Positions 26,101-35,102 of a stretch of 64,000 bases of DNA are shown here, in pieces. The position numbers and the translations under genes are program-made. Below the pieces are notes generated by a model. That model was not told where the DNA came from. It saw only the letters and a program-made list of their open reading frames with translations, and made no database searches. Position 1 is the first letter of the stretch. Every line of letters starts with the position of its first letter. The DNA is from CAJQQK01 sp963696075. Lineage in GTDB: Bacteria; Pseudomonadota; Alphaproteobacteria; Rhizobiales; Hyphomicrobiaceae. The stretch covers positions 175,542 through 239,541 of the forward strand of contig CAVOJD010000010.1 of the NCBI GenBank assembly GCA_963696075.1. The letters are read 5' to 3'.

Positions 26101-27027
26101 TCAGCCCTTGGCCTTACGGCGCGCCTTGCGCTTCGCCGGCTTGCGCTTTGTCGTCTTTTTCCGGCCCTTGAGCGTCGCTGCGTCGACCACATCCTGGACG
26201 TACTTCGGCAATGCGAACGCGCCAACACTCAACTCCGGCGTCCAATATCGCGTCTCGATCTTGCGCGCACGCTGCCGCCGCTTGAGCGTTGCGGCATCAA
26301 CTTTCAGGGCATCATCCGTATCCGAAGCCCAGTTCAGTGCGAATTCGCCGCCGAAATAGCACGGCTGTGTGCACGCATACGGCGAGACATGGCGGTAAAG
26401 ACCCGCGAGGATTTCCGTTGTCTTCGCGAGATGCTCCGGGTGCTGGAATGGCACGCCGTTCTGCGTCACGAAGATGCCGCCGTCGGTGAGCAGGTTGCGG
26501 CATGCGGCAAAGAATTTCGTCGAATGCAGGACGGCACTCGGCCCCACGGGCTCGGACGAATCCACGATCACCGCATCAAAACGGTCCGCGCACGATGTAA
26601 CGAACGCCATCCCGTCGTCGATCACAACGTTGGTGCGGGCATCCTTGAACGCGGCCTTGCCGATCTTCGGGAAGTATTTGACCGAGGTGTCGATCACTTC
26701 CTGGTCGATCTCGACGAGGGTCGCCTGGGTGACGCTGGGGTGCTTGAGAACTTCGCGCAGAATGCCGCCATCGCCGCCGCCGATGATCAGCACCTTCTTC
26801 GGCCGATCGATCGCCATCAGCGGCACATGCGCCATCATCTCGTGATAGATGAACTCGTCGCGCGTCGTGAGCTGGAAGATGCCATCCAGGATCAGCACCC
26901 GCCCCCAGGTCTTGTTGTCGAAAATGACGAGATGCTGATGGTCGGTCTTCACTTCGTGCAGCACCTTGTCGGCGCGCATCGACGGTTGCCAGTCGGCAAA
27001 AAACGTTTCCGCGATCCAGCGTTCCAT
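26101..27027 (-). CDS. speE: Spermidine synthase (polyamine aminopropyltransferase)
   Basis: 308 residues from the ATG at 27027 (GGGAGGG nine bases before; a start at 27132 is less likely). ERWIAETFFADWQPSMRADKVLHEVKTDHQHLVIFDN, ILDGIFQLTTRDEFIYHEMM, VLIIGGGDGGILREVLKH and DAVIVDSSEPVGPSAVL are the spermidine synthase motifs; the Asp of VDSSEP is the catalytic region. It transfers aminopropyl from decarboxylated SAM to putrescine. The C-terminus has an unusual Lys/Arg-rich tail (GRKKTTKRKPAKRKARRKAK). speD lies upstream on the same strand. Confidence 0.95.
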   Translation of the reverse strand: MERWIAETFFADWQPSMRADKVLHEVKTDHQHLVIFDNKTWGRVLILDGIFQLTTRDEFIYHEMMAHVPLMAIDRPKKVLIIGGGDGGILREVLKHPSVTQATLVEIDQEVIDTSVKYFPKIGKAAFKDARTNVVIDDGMAFVTSCADRFDAVIVDSSEPVGPSAVLHSTKFFAACRNLLTDGGIFVTQNGVPFQHPEHLAKTTEILAGLYRHVSPYACTQPCYFGGEFALNWASDTDDALKVDAATLKRRQRARKIETRYWTPELSVGAFALPKYVQDVVDAATLKGRKKTTKRKPAKRKARRKAKG

Positions 27028-27166
27028 GGGACGAAGCCCTCCCGGCTTGTGTGCGACGGTTGTCGTTTGCCCCGCGGGCAGGGGCATGAACGACAAACGA
27101 TATTGAACCCCTGTCGCAAGCCGTGGCTGCAAGCGGCGTGGCGTTTGATCGAGGGGGAAAACGAAA

Positions 27167-27196
27167 TGCGCGTGCCATCGTCAGATAGCACGCGCA
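27167..27196. promoter_or_regulatory. Hairpin in the speD-speE spacer
   Basis: TGCGCGTGC and GCACGCGCA form a perfect 9-bp inverted repeat with a 12-base loop, 140 bp upstream of speE. It could be a leader structure, a weak terminator after speD or an operator. No T-run follows it on the minus strand. Confidence 0.45.
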
Positions 27197-27261
27197 ATGT
27201 TCATGAGGCCGGTATAAGCGTCCGCCTTGCTTAACCGGACATTACCCGGTCAAAAGTCGCC

Positions 27262-27846
27262 TCAGGCAGCCTTCACCGCATCCGCGTTCTGGCCAGCGTC
27301 GTCTTGCGCCGCGTCCTCATCGGACTTCGCCGCCATCCGCCAGGCCATCAGGTCGAGTTCCTCACCGCGCTGGTGCGTCTTGACGACGACTTCACGCGCC
27401 GAGAAAGCCTCCCGCAGCACATCGACGCAAAGTTCCGGACGGGCATCGCCGCACATGAACACGTCCAGTGCCGCATAGTTGGCCTCAGGCCAGCTATGGA
27501 TCGAGATGTGGCTTTCGGAAAGCACCGCAACACCGGACACGCCACCATTCGGCGTGAAGTGATGCAGGTGAATATGCAACAGGCTTGCGCCTGCCTCATC
27601 GACACACTTCTTCAGTGTGTGTTCGACATGCTCGATGTCATCAAGCCGCTTCGCACCGAACAGGTCGATGATCAAGTGGTTGCCGGCATAGCGAACGCCA
27701 TCGCGCTCAATAAAGAAGTCCTTACGGTCTTCCTGCTGATCGTCGTCGTGCACTACGCGTGCAGTTCCATCGATATCTTCCTCATGGGCGGTGCTTGAAC
27801 GAGTCAAGTCCATCCCCAATTGGAAGAGGGTGTCGTGATAGGCCAT
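27262..27846 (-). CDS. speD: S-adenosylmethionine decarboxylase proenzyme (prokaryotic class 1)
   Basis: 194 residues. The self-cleavage site LSESHISIHSWPE lies at 109-121, so cleavage between E111 and S112 would create the pyruvoyl group; the following VFMCGD holds the expected catalytic Cys. Class 1B proteins are usually 120-140 residues. Here about 45 residues are added at the N-terminus (acidic, HDDDQQEDRKDFF) and an acidic/Ala tail at the C-terminus. It supplies decarboxylated SAM for speE, the next gene on the strand. Confidence 0.94.
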   Translation of the reverse strand: MAYHDTLFQLGMDLTRSSTAHEEDIDGTARVVHDDDQQEDRKDFFIERDGVRYAGNHLIIDLFGAKRLDDIEHVEHTLKKCVDEAGASLLHIHLHHFTPNGGVSGVAVLSESHISIHSWPEANYAALDVFMCGDARPELCVDVLREAFSAREVVVKTHQRGEELDLMAWRMAAKSDEDAAQDDAGQNADAVKAA

Positions 27847-28194
27847 CGGACCCTCCCCAACCAGTAGATAGGTTTGACCCGTTCGCTCTTACCTTTGGGG
27901 CCTAGGCTGACCTAACCTTAAAGGGCAGGGGGTCGAACGGAGAAGACGCATATGATGGCATTTGGCTGTTAACGCAAGGGAAATTCTCAAGTCGGGCATC
28001 AGAAATTATTATGCCGCGGCGTAGAAGCGCTGATGAAGATTTCTTTGACGGAACAATGCGTTGTCATTTATGACGCGATAACTCTCTCACATGCCTGTTT
28101 TTTTCGGACTGGCTTGCCACCAACAATCGCGCTGGAAATGCGCGCGCGCTGGCAAATATGACGATTGTGAGATGAGGAAAGGGTTAAGCGTTCC
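27847..28194. other. Gap with no gene: speD promoter region and asmA 3' flank
   Basis: 348 bp of lower GC. It must hold the speD promoter. A small inverted repeat GCGTT-AAGG-AACGC lies just beyond the asmA stop and may be a weak terminator. A T7 run occurs near 28100. No ORF, RNA gene or riboswitch that I recognise. Confidence 0.5.
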
Positions 28195-30624
28195 TTAACG
28201 CAGGAACCGCTTGATCAGGTCCTGCCCGGTGCTGCCGCCGGTGCCGTCGCCCGCGCCGGTGTTGCCGGGGGGAGCAGGTACGCCTCCTCCCGCCCCGCCG
28301 GCGCCTCCGCTGCCGCCATCGCCGCCCCCAAGCGCGCCGCGCACGATATCCCCGAAGTTGCCCCCTTGGATGGTGCGGCTAAGATCACGTGCCCGCTCGA
28401 TGATCTGGTTGGGATCGCGGGCGATGCTGCCGAAGTCGGGCACAATCCGCGGTGCACGCCACGGCCCCTTGAGGCGGACCGGAATTTCCAGGCCAGCGGC
28501 GCTGGCAGGCCCGCCCTGGCCGGCGAGCGAGGAGACGAGCTTCGGCTTCAGCGACATGTCGAGATTCCGCTGACCGATCCCGATCCGCCCCTGCCCGGCG
28601 ACCCGCAGCAGCGGCGACACCAGCTTGAGATCATCTGTAACCGCGTTCCCGCCCGTGATCTTGAATGTGGCGGCAAGTTCGGAGAAGTCCGTCGTCTCTG
28701 TCGCCACCGCATCGAGGCCGGTGAACTGGCCTTGGCCGAGACCGCGCAGGATCTTGGCGAGGTTCCACCCGACGATCGCGCCGTTCTCGAATTTGAGATT
28801 GCTCGTGCCCGTCAGGCTCTCGGCAATCGCCTGCTGGCTCACGCCCGCGCCACTGATGGCAAGCTGGATATCTCCCTGTCCGGCAAGCGTCTCGAACCCG
28901 GCAACATCCTTGAGCAGCGGCTGGATCGCGACCTTGCCGATCGTGAGGTTGCCGCCCAGTGTCAGGCCTTGGCCCCCTGGCGCGGCCCTGACGATGCCTT
29001 TGCCGCTGCCGCCGTAAAGGCGCAGGTCATCAATCGTCACCTCCAGCCGGCGATCCGTCAGCGCAAGCCGCGTAACGGTCCTGTCGATGTCGAGGCCCGA
29101 CACCTTGAGCCGGTCGATCGTAATGCGCGCCTTGGCATCGACAACCCCGAGACTGGCAACGTCGATCGGCGCATCGCTCCACCCCTCACGCGCGCGATAC
29201 CCGCGCACCTGGGGGGCAAATTTCGCCACGCCCGGCTCTTGCCGCGGCATCGGATAGCGCCGGAGAAGGTCCTCGATTGATTGCGGCGGATCCTCGCCTT
29301 GGGCGTTTGCCGCGCCGGTCGTTGGCAGCCGGTCGTCCGCCTGGGCGAGTGGCGTTGTGGCGTTGGTGCGCTGAACCGGTTCGGCGTCCGCGAAGCCGGC
29401 ACTGAGCGCGTCGAGGTCGAGGTCGGTGATCTGGAGCCCGGCGCTGATGTAGGGACGGGCCTTGCGCAATTCACCGACAACGATGCCCGTCATGCGGGTC
29501 TTGCCCAGCAGAAAGCTGGCCTGATTGAGCGCGATCGACGATGGGCTGGCAACGAGTTCCCCCGTTCCACGAAAGCCTCCGAGCGGCCCGCCATTGGGCA
29601 AACGCGTGCCAAGCCATGCCGCCGCAGCCGCAATCGACGTCCCATCGAAGCGCACCGCCCCCCGCGCCTCGAAACTGGGCTGCAGCTTGATCGTGCCTTC
29701 GAAGCCGGCTGCCAGGGGCGCCCCGGCGATTGCCAGCCGGGTTTTGGCAGCGGTCTCGCCGAGCAGTGACAGGGGCGCGTCGAGGCGGGCATCGAAACTG
29801 ACCTTCTCGCCCTGCCACACTAGGTCACCGATGGCCCGCATCGGATCGCTCAACCGCCGCCCGCTGAGCCTGAGGTTGAGATTTTCTAGCGCGTGATGCG
29901 TGTCCGAACGCGCATCGATATAGCGGATCCGGGCCCTGGTCAGAGCGATCGAGCGCAATTCGATCTGCCTGATGGCGTCCGGCAAGGCGCCGGCCTGCGC
30001 CGGTGCAAGCGTGCGCACAACGAGGCTGCCGCCGGTATCGCTGATGACGTCGCCGGCGCTCGGCGCCAAGCCTGCCGCCGCATAGCGTGCCGGTTGCCTC
30101 TCAGCCGCGAAAGACCAGTTCTCCCGACCGGCCTTGTCGATCCTCAGCTCGATGCTGGGCTCGACAAGTGCGACGTGCTCGACAAGCACCTCACGCGAGA
30201 ACAGCGGCATCAGCGCGACACTGACGTCGATGCGCCGCGCCTGAAGCATCGCCCTGCCGCCCATCGCTACCGGTTCGGACAGCGTGACATCCCCAAGCGA
30301 CACCCCGATCGAAGGATAGAGCAGGAACCGCGCAGCTCCGTTGATCGAGAGCGTTCGCCCGGTCGCGGCCTTCACTTGACGGATCAGTTGATCGCGCACG
30401 AGTTCTGTCGGCGAGACAACATAGAAAAAGGCGCTCGCGCCAACGGCGATGATTGCGGCGAGGACGGCAAAACCGATTCCGATCCGGCCGATCAGCGAAC
30501 GGCCACGCCGCCCCGCAGGCCTTTGCCGGAGCGGTCGGCGTCTTGGCGCCCGGCCCGGCCTGGTCGGCGGATCGAGCTCCGCGCTTGGCCGGATCTGACT
30601 GAGATCGGACGCGCCACGATGCAT
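28195..30624 (-). CDS. AsmA family protein
   Basis: 809 residues from the ATG at 30624 (AAGGGGA upstream). A basic, Pro/Arg-rich cytoplasmic start is followed by one anchor helix (GIGFAVLAAIIAVGASAFFYVV) and the AsmA entry motif LIRQVKAATGRTLSINGAARFLLYPSIGVSLGDVTL. The long periplasmic part ends with the AsmA_2-like LTIGKVAIQPLLKDVAGFETLAGQGDI and MSLKPKLV motifs, then a Gly-rich disordered tail. AsmA proteins are bridge-like lipid-transfer or outer-membrane assembly factors of the cell envelope. It diverges from the nucleoside transporter gene. Confidence 0.92.
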   Translation of the reverse strand: MHRGASDLSQIRPSAELDPPTRPGRAPRRRPLRQRPAGRRGRSLIGRIGIGFAVLAAIIAVGASAFFYVVSPTELVRDQLIRQVKAATGRTLSINGAARFLLYPSIGVSLGDVTLSEPVAMGGRAMLQARRIDVSVALMPLFSREVLVEHVALVEPSIELRIDKAGRENWSFAAERQPARYAAAGLAPSAGDVISDTGGSLVVRTLAPAQAGALPDAIRQIELRSIALTRARIRYIDARSDTHHALENLNLRLSGRRLSDPMRAIGDLVWQGEKVSFDARLDAPLSLLGETAAKTRLAIAGAPLAAGFEGTIKLQPSFEARGAVRFDGTSIAAAAAWLGTRLPNGGPLGGFRGTGELVASPSSIALNQASFLLGKTRMTGIVVGELRKARPYISAGLQITDLDLDALSAGFADAEPVQRTNATTPLAQADDRLPTTGAANAQGEDPPQSIEDLLRRYPMPRQEPGVAKFAPQVRGYRAREGWSDAPIDVASLGVVDAKARITIDRLKVSGLDIDRTVTRLALTDRRLEVTIDDLRLYGGSGKGIVRAAPGGQGLTLGGNLTIGKVAIQPLLKDVAGFETLAGQGDIQLAISGAGVSQQAIAESLTGTSNLKFENGAIVGWNLAKILRGLGQGQFTGLDAVATETTDFSELAATFKITGGNAVTDDLKLVSPLLRVAGQGRIGIGQRNLDMSLKPKLVSSLAGQGGPASAAGLEIPVRLKGPWRAPRIVPDFGSIARDPNQIIERARDLSRTIQGGNFGDIVRGALGGGDGGSGGAGGAGGGVPAPPGNTGAGDGTGGSTGQDLIKRFLR

Positions 30625-30793
30625 TTCCGTCCCCTTGTCGTTGTCATGCACGTGCACTGTACCCTGAGTGATTACCTGGAATCGCTTTATCCAACTCCTC
30701 CAACACGCTGACTTATCAACAGCGATAAATTTTGACACTGGACGCCCAAACGAAGAAAAAGCGCTTCAATCGGCGGGAGGGAGAGGTATTGCG

Positions 30794-32074
30794 ATGGAAG
30801 GAGCGGCATTGGCGCTGCAAAGCGCGCTCGGCGTCGTCCTGATCCCGGCACTGGCTTGGGCCATGTCCGAGGATCGCGCTGCCTACGCCCCAGCCACGCG
30901 CATCCGTATCGTCGCAGCCGGCCTCGCCATTCAGTTCGCCCTCGCCATCCTCTTCCTTCATATGCCCTGGACGAAGGCGCTGTTCGAGACGATTGCCGCC
31001 GGCGTCCAGGCACTGCAGGCCGCAAGCGATGCCGGCACCCGTCTCGTCTTTGGCTATCTGGCGGGCGCGCCGGCACCTTTCGAGCAGCGCGATCCGCAAG
31101 CAGGCTTTATCCTGGCCTTCCGCGTCCTGCCCCTGATCCTGTTGATGAGCGCGCTGACGCGGCTGCTCTACCACTGGGGCGTGCTCCAGCGCATCGTCCA
31201 GGCCGCAGCCGTCGCCGTGCAGCGTACGCTCGGCACCAGCGGCCCGCTCGCCGTCTCGGCCGCCGGCAGCATTTTCCTTGGCCTGATCGAGGCGCCGCTT
31301 CTGATCCGGCCCTACCTCAGGGAGATGTCACGCGGGGCGTTGTTTGCCGCCATGGCCGTCGCCATGGCAACGGTCGCCGGCACTGTGCTCGCGATCTATG
31401 CAAGCATCCTCTCGAACGTCGTCCCTGGCGCCGCCGGCCACCTCATCGCCGCCTCCGTCATCAACGTGCCCGGCGCCCTGGTCCTGGCCCGCCTTGCCGT
31501 CCCCGCAGGGTTTGCCGACGGCCCGGCAACGGCAAGCGTCAGGCTGGACGATGCACCGCAAAGCAGCATGGACGCCATCGCCCAGGGAACCGCCGACGGT
31601 ATCCGCATGGTCGCCGCCGTCGCGGGAACCCTCATAGTGATGATCGCCCTGGTCGCGCTCGTGAACATGATGCTGGCGAGCCTTGGCAGTCTCGTTGGCG
31701 TCGACCTGTCGCTCGAGCGCATTCTTGGCCTCCTTTGCGTGCCCCTCGCCGTCATCATCGGCATCCCGGTCGCCGAAGCAGGAACGGCGGCAAGCCTGAT
31801 CGGCCAGAAGATCGTCCTCAACGAATTCCTCGCCTATCTCGAACTCCTGAAGCTGCCCCCCGAGGCCCTGTCGCCCCGCTCCGAACTGATCGTGACCTAT
31901 GCCTTGTGCGGCTTTGCAAATCTGGGCTCGCTCGGCATTCTGATCGGCGGCATGGCGATCCTCGCCCCCGAGCGCCGCGCCGAGGTCGCAGCCCTCGCGC
32001 CCAAGGCTCTGGTGATAGGCGTGCTTGCGACCCTGCTGACCGCCGCGATCGTCGGCACCACCGTCTGGCGCTGA
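30794..32074 (+). CDS. Concentrative nucleoside transporter (CNT/NupC family)
   Basis: 426 residues from the ATG at 30794 with GGGAGGGAGAGG upstream. CNT core motifs: FLGLIEAPLLIRPYL, ASVINVPGALVLARL, GQKIVLNEFLAYLEL, LSPRSELIVTYALCGFANLGSLGILIGG. It imports nucleosides with H+ or Na+ across the inner membrane. A small membrane-protein gene follows 41 bp later. Confidence 0.94.
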   Translation: MEGAALALQSALGVVLIPALAWAMSEDRAAYAPATRIRIVAAGLAIQFALAILFLHMPWTKALFETIAAGVQALQAASDAGTRLVFGYLAGAPAPFEQRDPQAGFILAFRVLPLILLMSALTRLLYHWGVLQRIVQAAAVAVQRTLGTSGPLAVSAAGSIFLGLIEAPLLIRPYLREMSRGALFAAMAVAMATVAGTVLAIYASILSNVVPGAAGHLIAASVINVPGALVLARLAVPAGFADGPATASVRLDDAPQSSMDAIAQGTADGIRMVAAVAGTLIVMIALVALVNMMLASLGSLVGVDLSLERILGLLCVPLAVIIGIPVAEAGTAASLIGQKIVLNEFLAYLELLKLPPEALSPRSELIVTYALCGFANLGSLGILIGGMAILAPERRAEVAALAPKALVIGVLATLLTAAIVGTTVWR

Positions 32075-32115
32075 GTGCGCTGGCGATAGGGGCACTTTCA
32101 TGCAAGGAGTAGGGC

Positions 32116-32364
32116 ATGGAGCGCCGAGACAAAACGGACCACAAACCGCCGCGCCGCGCCCGGCGCCAGCGCCAGCCTTATGCCCGCGAGGTGCTGCTCG
32201 GGCAGCGCCACAAGGTATTGTTCGCAGGCCTGGTCATGTTGGCCGTTCTGCTGGCTGCTGGCTTCGTGACCGGCCAGCCCGGCGTTATTTTGGCGGGCCT
32301 CGCCTTGGCCGTCTTCGGCGGTTTGGGCTTCCTCGTGCAGTGGGTCTTGCGCAAGTTGCCGTGA
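32116..32364 (+). CDS. Small two-helix membrane protein, 82 aa
   Basis: A basic N-terminus (MERRDKTDHKPPRRARRQRQ) is followed by two hydrophobic helices (VLFAGLVMLAVLLAAGFV and VILAGLALAVFGGLGFLV). AAGGAGTAGGGC lies just before the ATG. It lies between the nucleoside transporter and the AidB-like dehydrogenase genes, same strand. No family recognised. Confidence 0.65.
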   Translation: MERRDKTDHKPPRRARRQRQPYAREVLLGQRHKVLFAGLVMLAVLLAAGFVTGQPGVILAGLALAVFGGLGFLVQWVLRKLP

Positions 32365-32426
32365 GCCCGCGCGGCGCGAGTGGGCGAGCGAGATATTGAG
32401 ATAACAGAGAGAGAGAAAGTGTCGCC

Positions 32427-34208
32427 ATGCTGACTGAAACCGATACGCCGGTGCGCAACGACGACAAATCACTGATCGCGCCGGACACCAGCGACTGGAA
32501 TTTCTACGAAGCAGACCACGCCCTCCAGGATCTCCTCGCGCTCTATGTCGCCCCCGATCTCCTGGCACACCTCAAGCCGCACCTCGTCGAGATGGGCCGC
32601 CGCGTCGCTGGCGACCTCGACGAAGCCGCCCACCTCGCTGACCGCCACCCCCCGATCCTCCATCACCGCGACCGCTTCGGCCGCGACCGCCAGTCGATCG
32701 AATATCACCCTGCCTACCGCCACCTCGAGAAGGCAGCTTTTGGCACCTTCGCGATGCACGCGATGAGCCACCGCGGCGGCGTCCTCGGCTGGCCCGAACC
32801 CTTCCCGGCGGTTGCCAAGCACGCCTTCACGTATCTCTTCAACCAGGCCGAATTCGGCCTCGGCTGCCCGATCAACGTCACCGACTCAGGCGCTCATGTC
32901 CTGCGGCTCTTCGCGGACGAGGCGGTCAAGCAACGCTTTCTGCCGCACATGCTGACCGACGACGTTGACGTGCTCTGGCAGGGCGCCCAGTTCATGACCG
33001 AGCGCGAAGGCGGCTCCGACGTCGGCCAGACCCAGACCACGGCGCGCAAGGTTGACGGCGAATGGCGCATCTGGGGCCAGAAGTGGTTCTGCTCGAACGC
33101 CGATGCCGGCATGGCGCTGCTTCTCGCCCGTCCTGAAGGCGCGCCGGAAGGCTCGCGCGGCCTCGGCCTCTTCGCAATACCGAGGACGCTCGATGACGGC
33201 ACCCGAAACGCGTATCGCATCGTGCGCCTCAAGGACAAACTCGGCACCCGTTCGATGGCCTCCGGCGAGATCAGCCTCGAAGGCGCGGTGGCCTACCCCG
33301 TCGGCCCCCTCGAAAACGGCCTCAAGCAGATGCTCGAGATGGTCAACTGGTCGAGGCTCTCGAACGGCATCAAGTCCTCCGCCCTGATGCGCCGCGCCGT
33401 CCACGACGCCACCGCCGTCATCAACGGCCGCCAGGTGTTCGGCTCCTTGATCAAGGACAAGCCGCTCGCCAAGCGTCAGATGCTCAAGATCCAGCTCCCC
33501 GCCGAGCAGTCGCTGTCGCTATGGATGTTCGCCGCCGAAGCGCTCGATCGCGCCGAAGGCTACGGCGGCCAGCCGCCGAGCCAGGAGGCCAAGGCGATCC
33601 TGCGGATTGCAACGCCCGTTCTCAAGTTCCGCGCCACCCGCGACGGCCGCCGCGTCACCGGCGATGCCATGGAGATGCGCGGCGGGATCGGTTACGTCGA
33701 GGAATGGGCCAATCCGCGTCTCGTCCGCGACGCCCACCTCGGCTCGATCTGGGAAGGCGCCGGCAACGTCGTCGCGATCGATGTCGTCCAGCGCGCCATC
33801 CGCCGCCACGCCTGCCACGAACCCTTCATCGCAGCCGTCCGCGCCAGGCTCGACGAGGCCACGGATGTGCCTGAAGGCCATCGCGCAGCGCTACGCCGGG
33901 CGCTCGATAAGGCCGGCACGCTGGCAGGTCAGGTCGCAGCCGACCCCGACGCGGAAATCCAGAGCCGCCACGCCACCACGATGCTTTATCACGCAACAAC
34001 CGCCGCGCTGATGGCGTGGGAGGCAAGCGAGATCCACAAGCGCCGCGGCGATGCCCGCCGCCTGCTCTGGTCGAAGCTGATCCTCGACCACAAGCTTGAG
34101 GCCCGTGACCCCTTTGGCCAAGCCGCCACGGCCAACGAGGACGCCATCGCCGCCTGCCTCCTCGGCGAACGAGCTGTCGCCATGGCCGAGGTCGCGGCCT
34201 TGTTATGA
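32427..34208 (+). CDS. AidB-like acyl-CoA dehydrogenase, 593 aa
   Basis: Long acyl-CoA dehydrogenase with the AidB-type order: GGVLGWPEPFPAVAKHAFTYLF, GCPINVTDSGAHVLR, QFMTEREGGSDVGQTQTTA, KWFCSNADAGMALLLARPEG, and near the end RGGIGYVEEWANPRLVRDAHLGSIWEGAGNVVAIDV, where Glu of WEG is the catalytic-type residue. An additional ~110-residue helical tail follows. E. coli AidB binds DNA and protects from alkylation; other relatives are plain acyl-CoA dehydrogenases. The length and the EWANPRLVRD motif suit this subfamily, but DNA-binding residues cannot be judged. Confidence 0.87.
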   Translation: MLTETDTPVRNDDKSLIAPDTSDWNFYEADHALQDLLALYVAPDLLAHLKPHLVEMGRRVAGDLDEAAHLADRHPPILHHRDRFGRDRQSIEYHPAYRHLEKAAFGTFAMHAMSHRGGVLGWPEPFPAVAKHAFTYLFNQAEFGLGCPINVTDSGAHVLRLFADEAVKQRFLPHMLTDDVDVLWQGAQFMTEREGGSDVGQTQTTARKVDGEWRIWGQKWFCSNADAGMALLLARPEGAPEGSRGLGLFAIPRTLDDGTRNAYRIVRLKDKLGTRSMASGEISLEGAVAYPVGPLENGLKQMLEMVNWSRLSNGIKSSALMRRAVHDATAVINGRQVFGSLIKDKPLAKRQMLKIQLPAEQSLSLWMFAAEALDRAEGYGGQPPSQEAKAILRIATPVLKFRATRDGRRVTGDAMEMRGGIGYVEEWANPRLVRDAHLGSIWEGAGNVVAIDVVQRAIRRHACHEPFIAAVRARLDEATDVPEGHRAALRRALDKAGTLAGQVAADPDAEIQSRHATTMLYHATTAALMAWEASEIHKRRGDARRLLWSKLILDHKLEARDPFGQAATANEDAIAACLLGERAVAMAEVAALL

Positions 34209-34280
34209 CCCGTCAGTTGTCAGGTCTCCCGGTTTGCGGCAGCCTGCCAACAAGATCCCGCACAAGATTGGACCAGACCC

Positions 34281-35003
34281 ATGAGCCTATCCGACATCCG
34301 CGCCCTCACCTTCGACACCGGCGGCACGATCCTCGACTGGCACACCGGCTTCGCCACCGCACTGGCTGAGACCGGCGCCCGCCACGGCCTCGACAAGAAC
34401 TGGCATGACATCACAAACGACCTGCGCCGCCGCGCGCTGGGCCGGATGCTGAACCTCGGCAAGGATGGCCCGCCCGCCTACAACTTCGACGGCGCGCACC
34501 GCATGACACTCGACGAGCTCATCGCCGAGCACGGCCTGGAGGCTTTCACCGAAGCCGAGCGTCACGCCATCGCCTATGACGCGGCTCATAACTTTACCTG
34601 CTGGGAGGACTTTCCCGCCGTCCTGCCGAAGCTGCGCGAGCAGTACATGTGCTGCTCGTTCACCATCCTCTCGTTCCGCATCATCATGGACACGGCCCGC
34701 AAGAATGGCTTGTCCTGGGATGCGGTGTTCTCCTGCGAAGCGATCGGCAAGTACAAGATCCTGCCCGAGGCCTATGAGACGGTTGCACGGTTCCTGCAAC
34801 TCGACGTCAGTCAGGTCTGCATGGTCGCGTGCCACAACTTCGACCTCAACGCCGCAAAGGCCGTCGGCTTCAAGACCGCGTTCGTGCGCCGCCCCCGCGA
34901 ATGGGGCAACGCCAGCCCGCCCGACCCCGAACCGAACCCCGCCCACGACATCATCGTCGAGGATTTCCCGAGCCTCGCGAAAGCGCTGGGCGTCGCCACC
35001 TAG
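34281..35003 (+). CDS. Haloacid dehalogenase type II-like HAD hydrolase
   Basis: 240 residues of the HAD superfamily. The nucleophile Asp is in LTFDTGGTILDWH (D12); motif II is in CSFTILSFRI (around 136); motif III Lys in IGKYKILPEAYE; motif IV in VACHNFDLNAAKAVGFKTAFVRRP, all in the spacing of 2-haloacid dehalogenases. The usual D-x-D-x-T is D-x-G-G-T as in that subfamily. It may act on 2-haloacids or on phosphate esters. 70 bp after the AidB-like gene; an interspersed repeat follows. Confidence 0.85.
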   Translation: MSLSDIRALTFDTGGTILDWHTGFATALAETGARHGLDKNWHDITNDLRRRALGRMLNLGKDGPPAYNFDGAHRMTLDELIAEHGLEAFTEAERHAIAYDAAHNFTCWEDFPAVLPKLREQYMCCSFTILSFRIIMDTARKNGLSWDAVFSCEAIGKYKILPEAYETVARFLQLDVSQVCMVACHNFDLNAAKAVGFKTAFVRRPREWGNASPPDPEPNPAHDIIVEDFPSLAKALGVAT

Positions 35004-35026
35004 CAGGCTGCCGGTCAAAAACAGTG

Positions 35027-35090
35027 GGGGTTCGGGGGCTCCGCCCCCGAGTGGGATTGAAAGGGCGGCAGCCCTTTTTGCGCAGCAACC
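35027..35090 (+). repeat. Interspersed palindromic element, copy 2 (terminator-like)
   Basis: Same layout as at 4125: GGGTTCGGGGG-CTCCG-CCCCCGA hairpin, then AAAGGGC-GGCA-GCCCTTTTT, then TTGCGCAGCAAC. The second hairpin followed by T5 could end transcription from the HAD gene. Confidence 0.75.
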
Positions 35091-35102
35091 AGGAGCCAGC
35101 CG

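Noticed and set aside
26089..27234. 381-codon plus-strand frame
   Set aside because: It lies opposite speE, and no domain or ribosome-binding site supports it.
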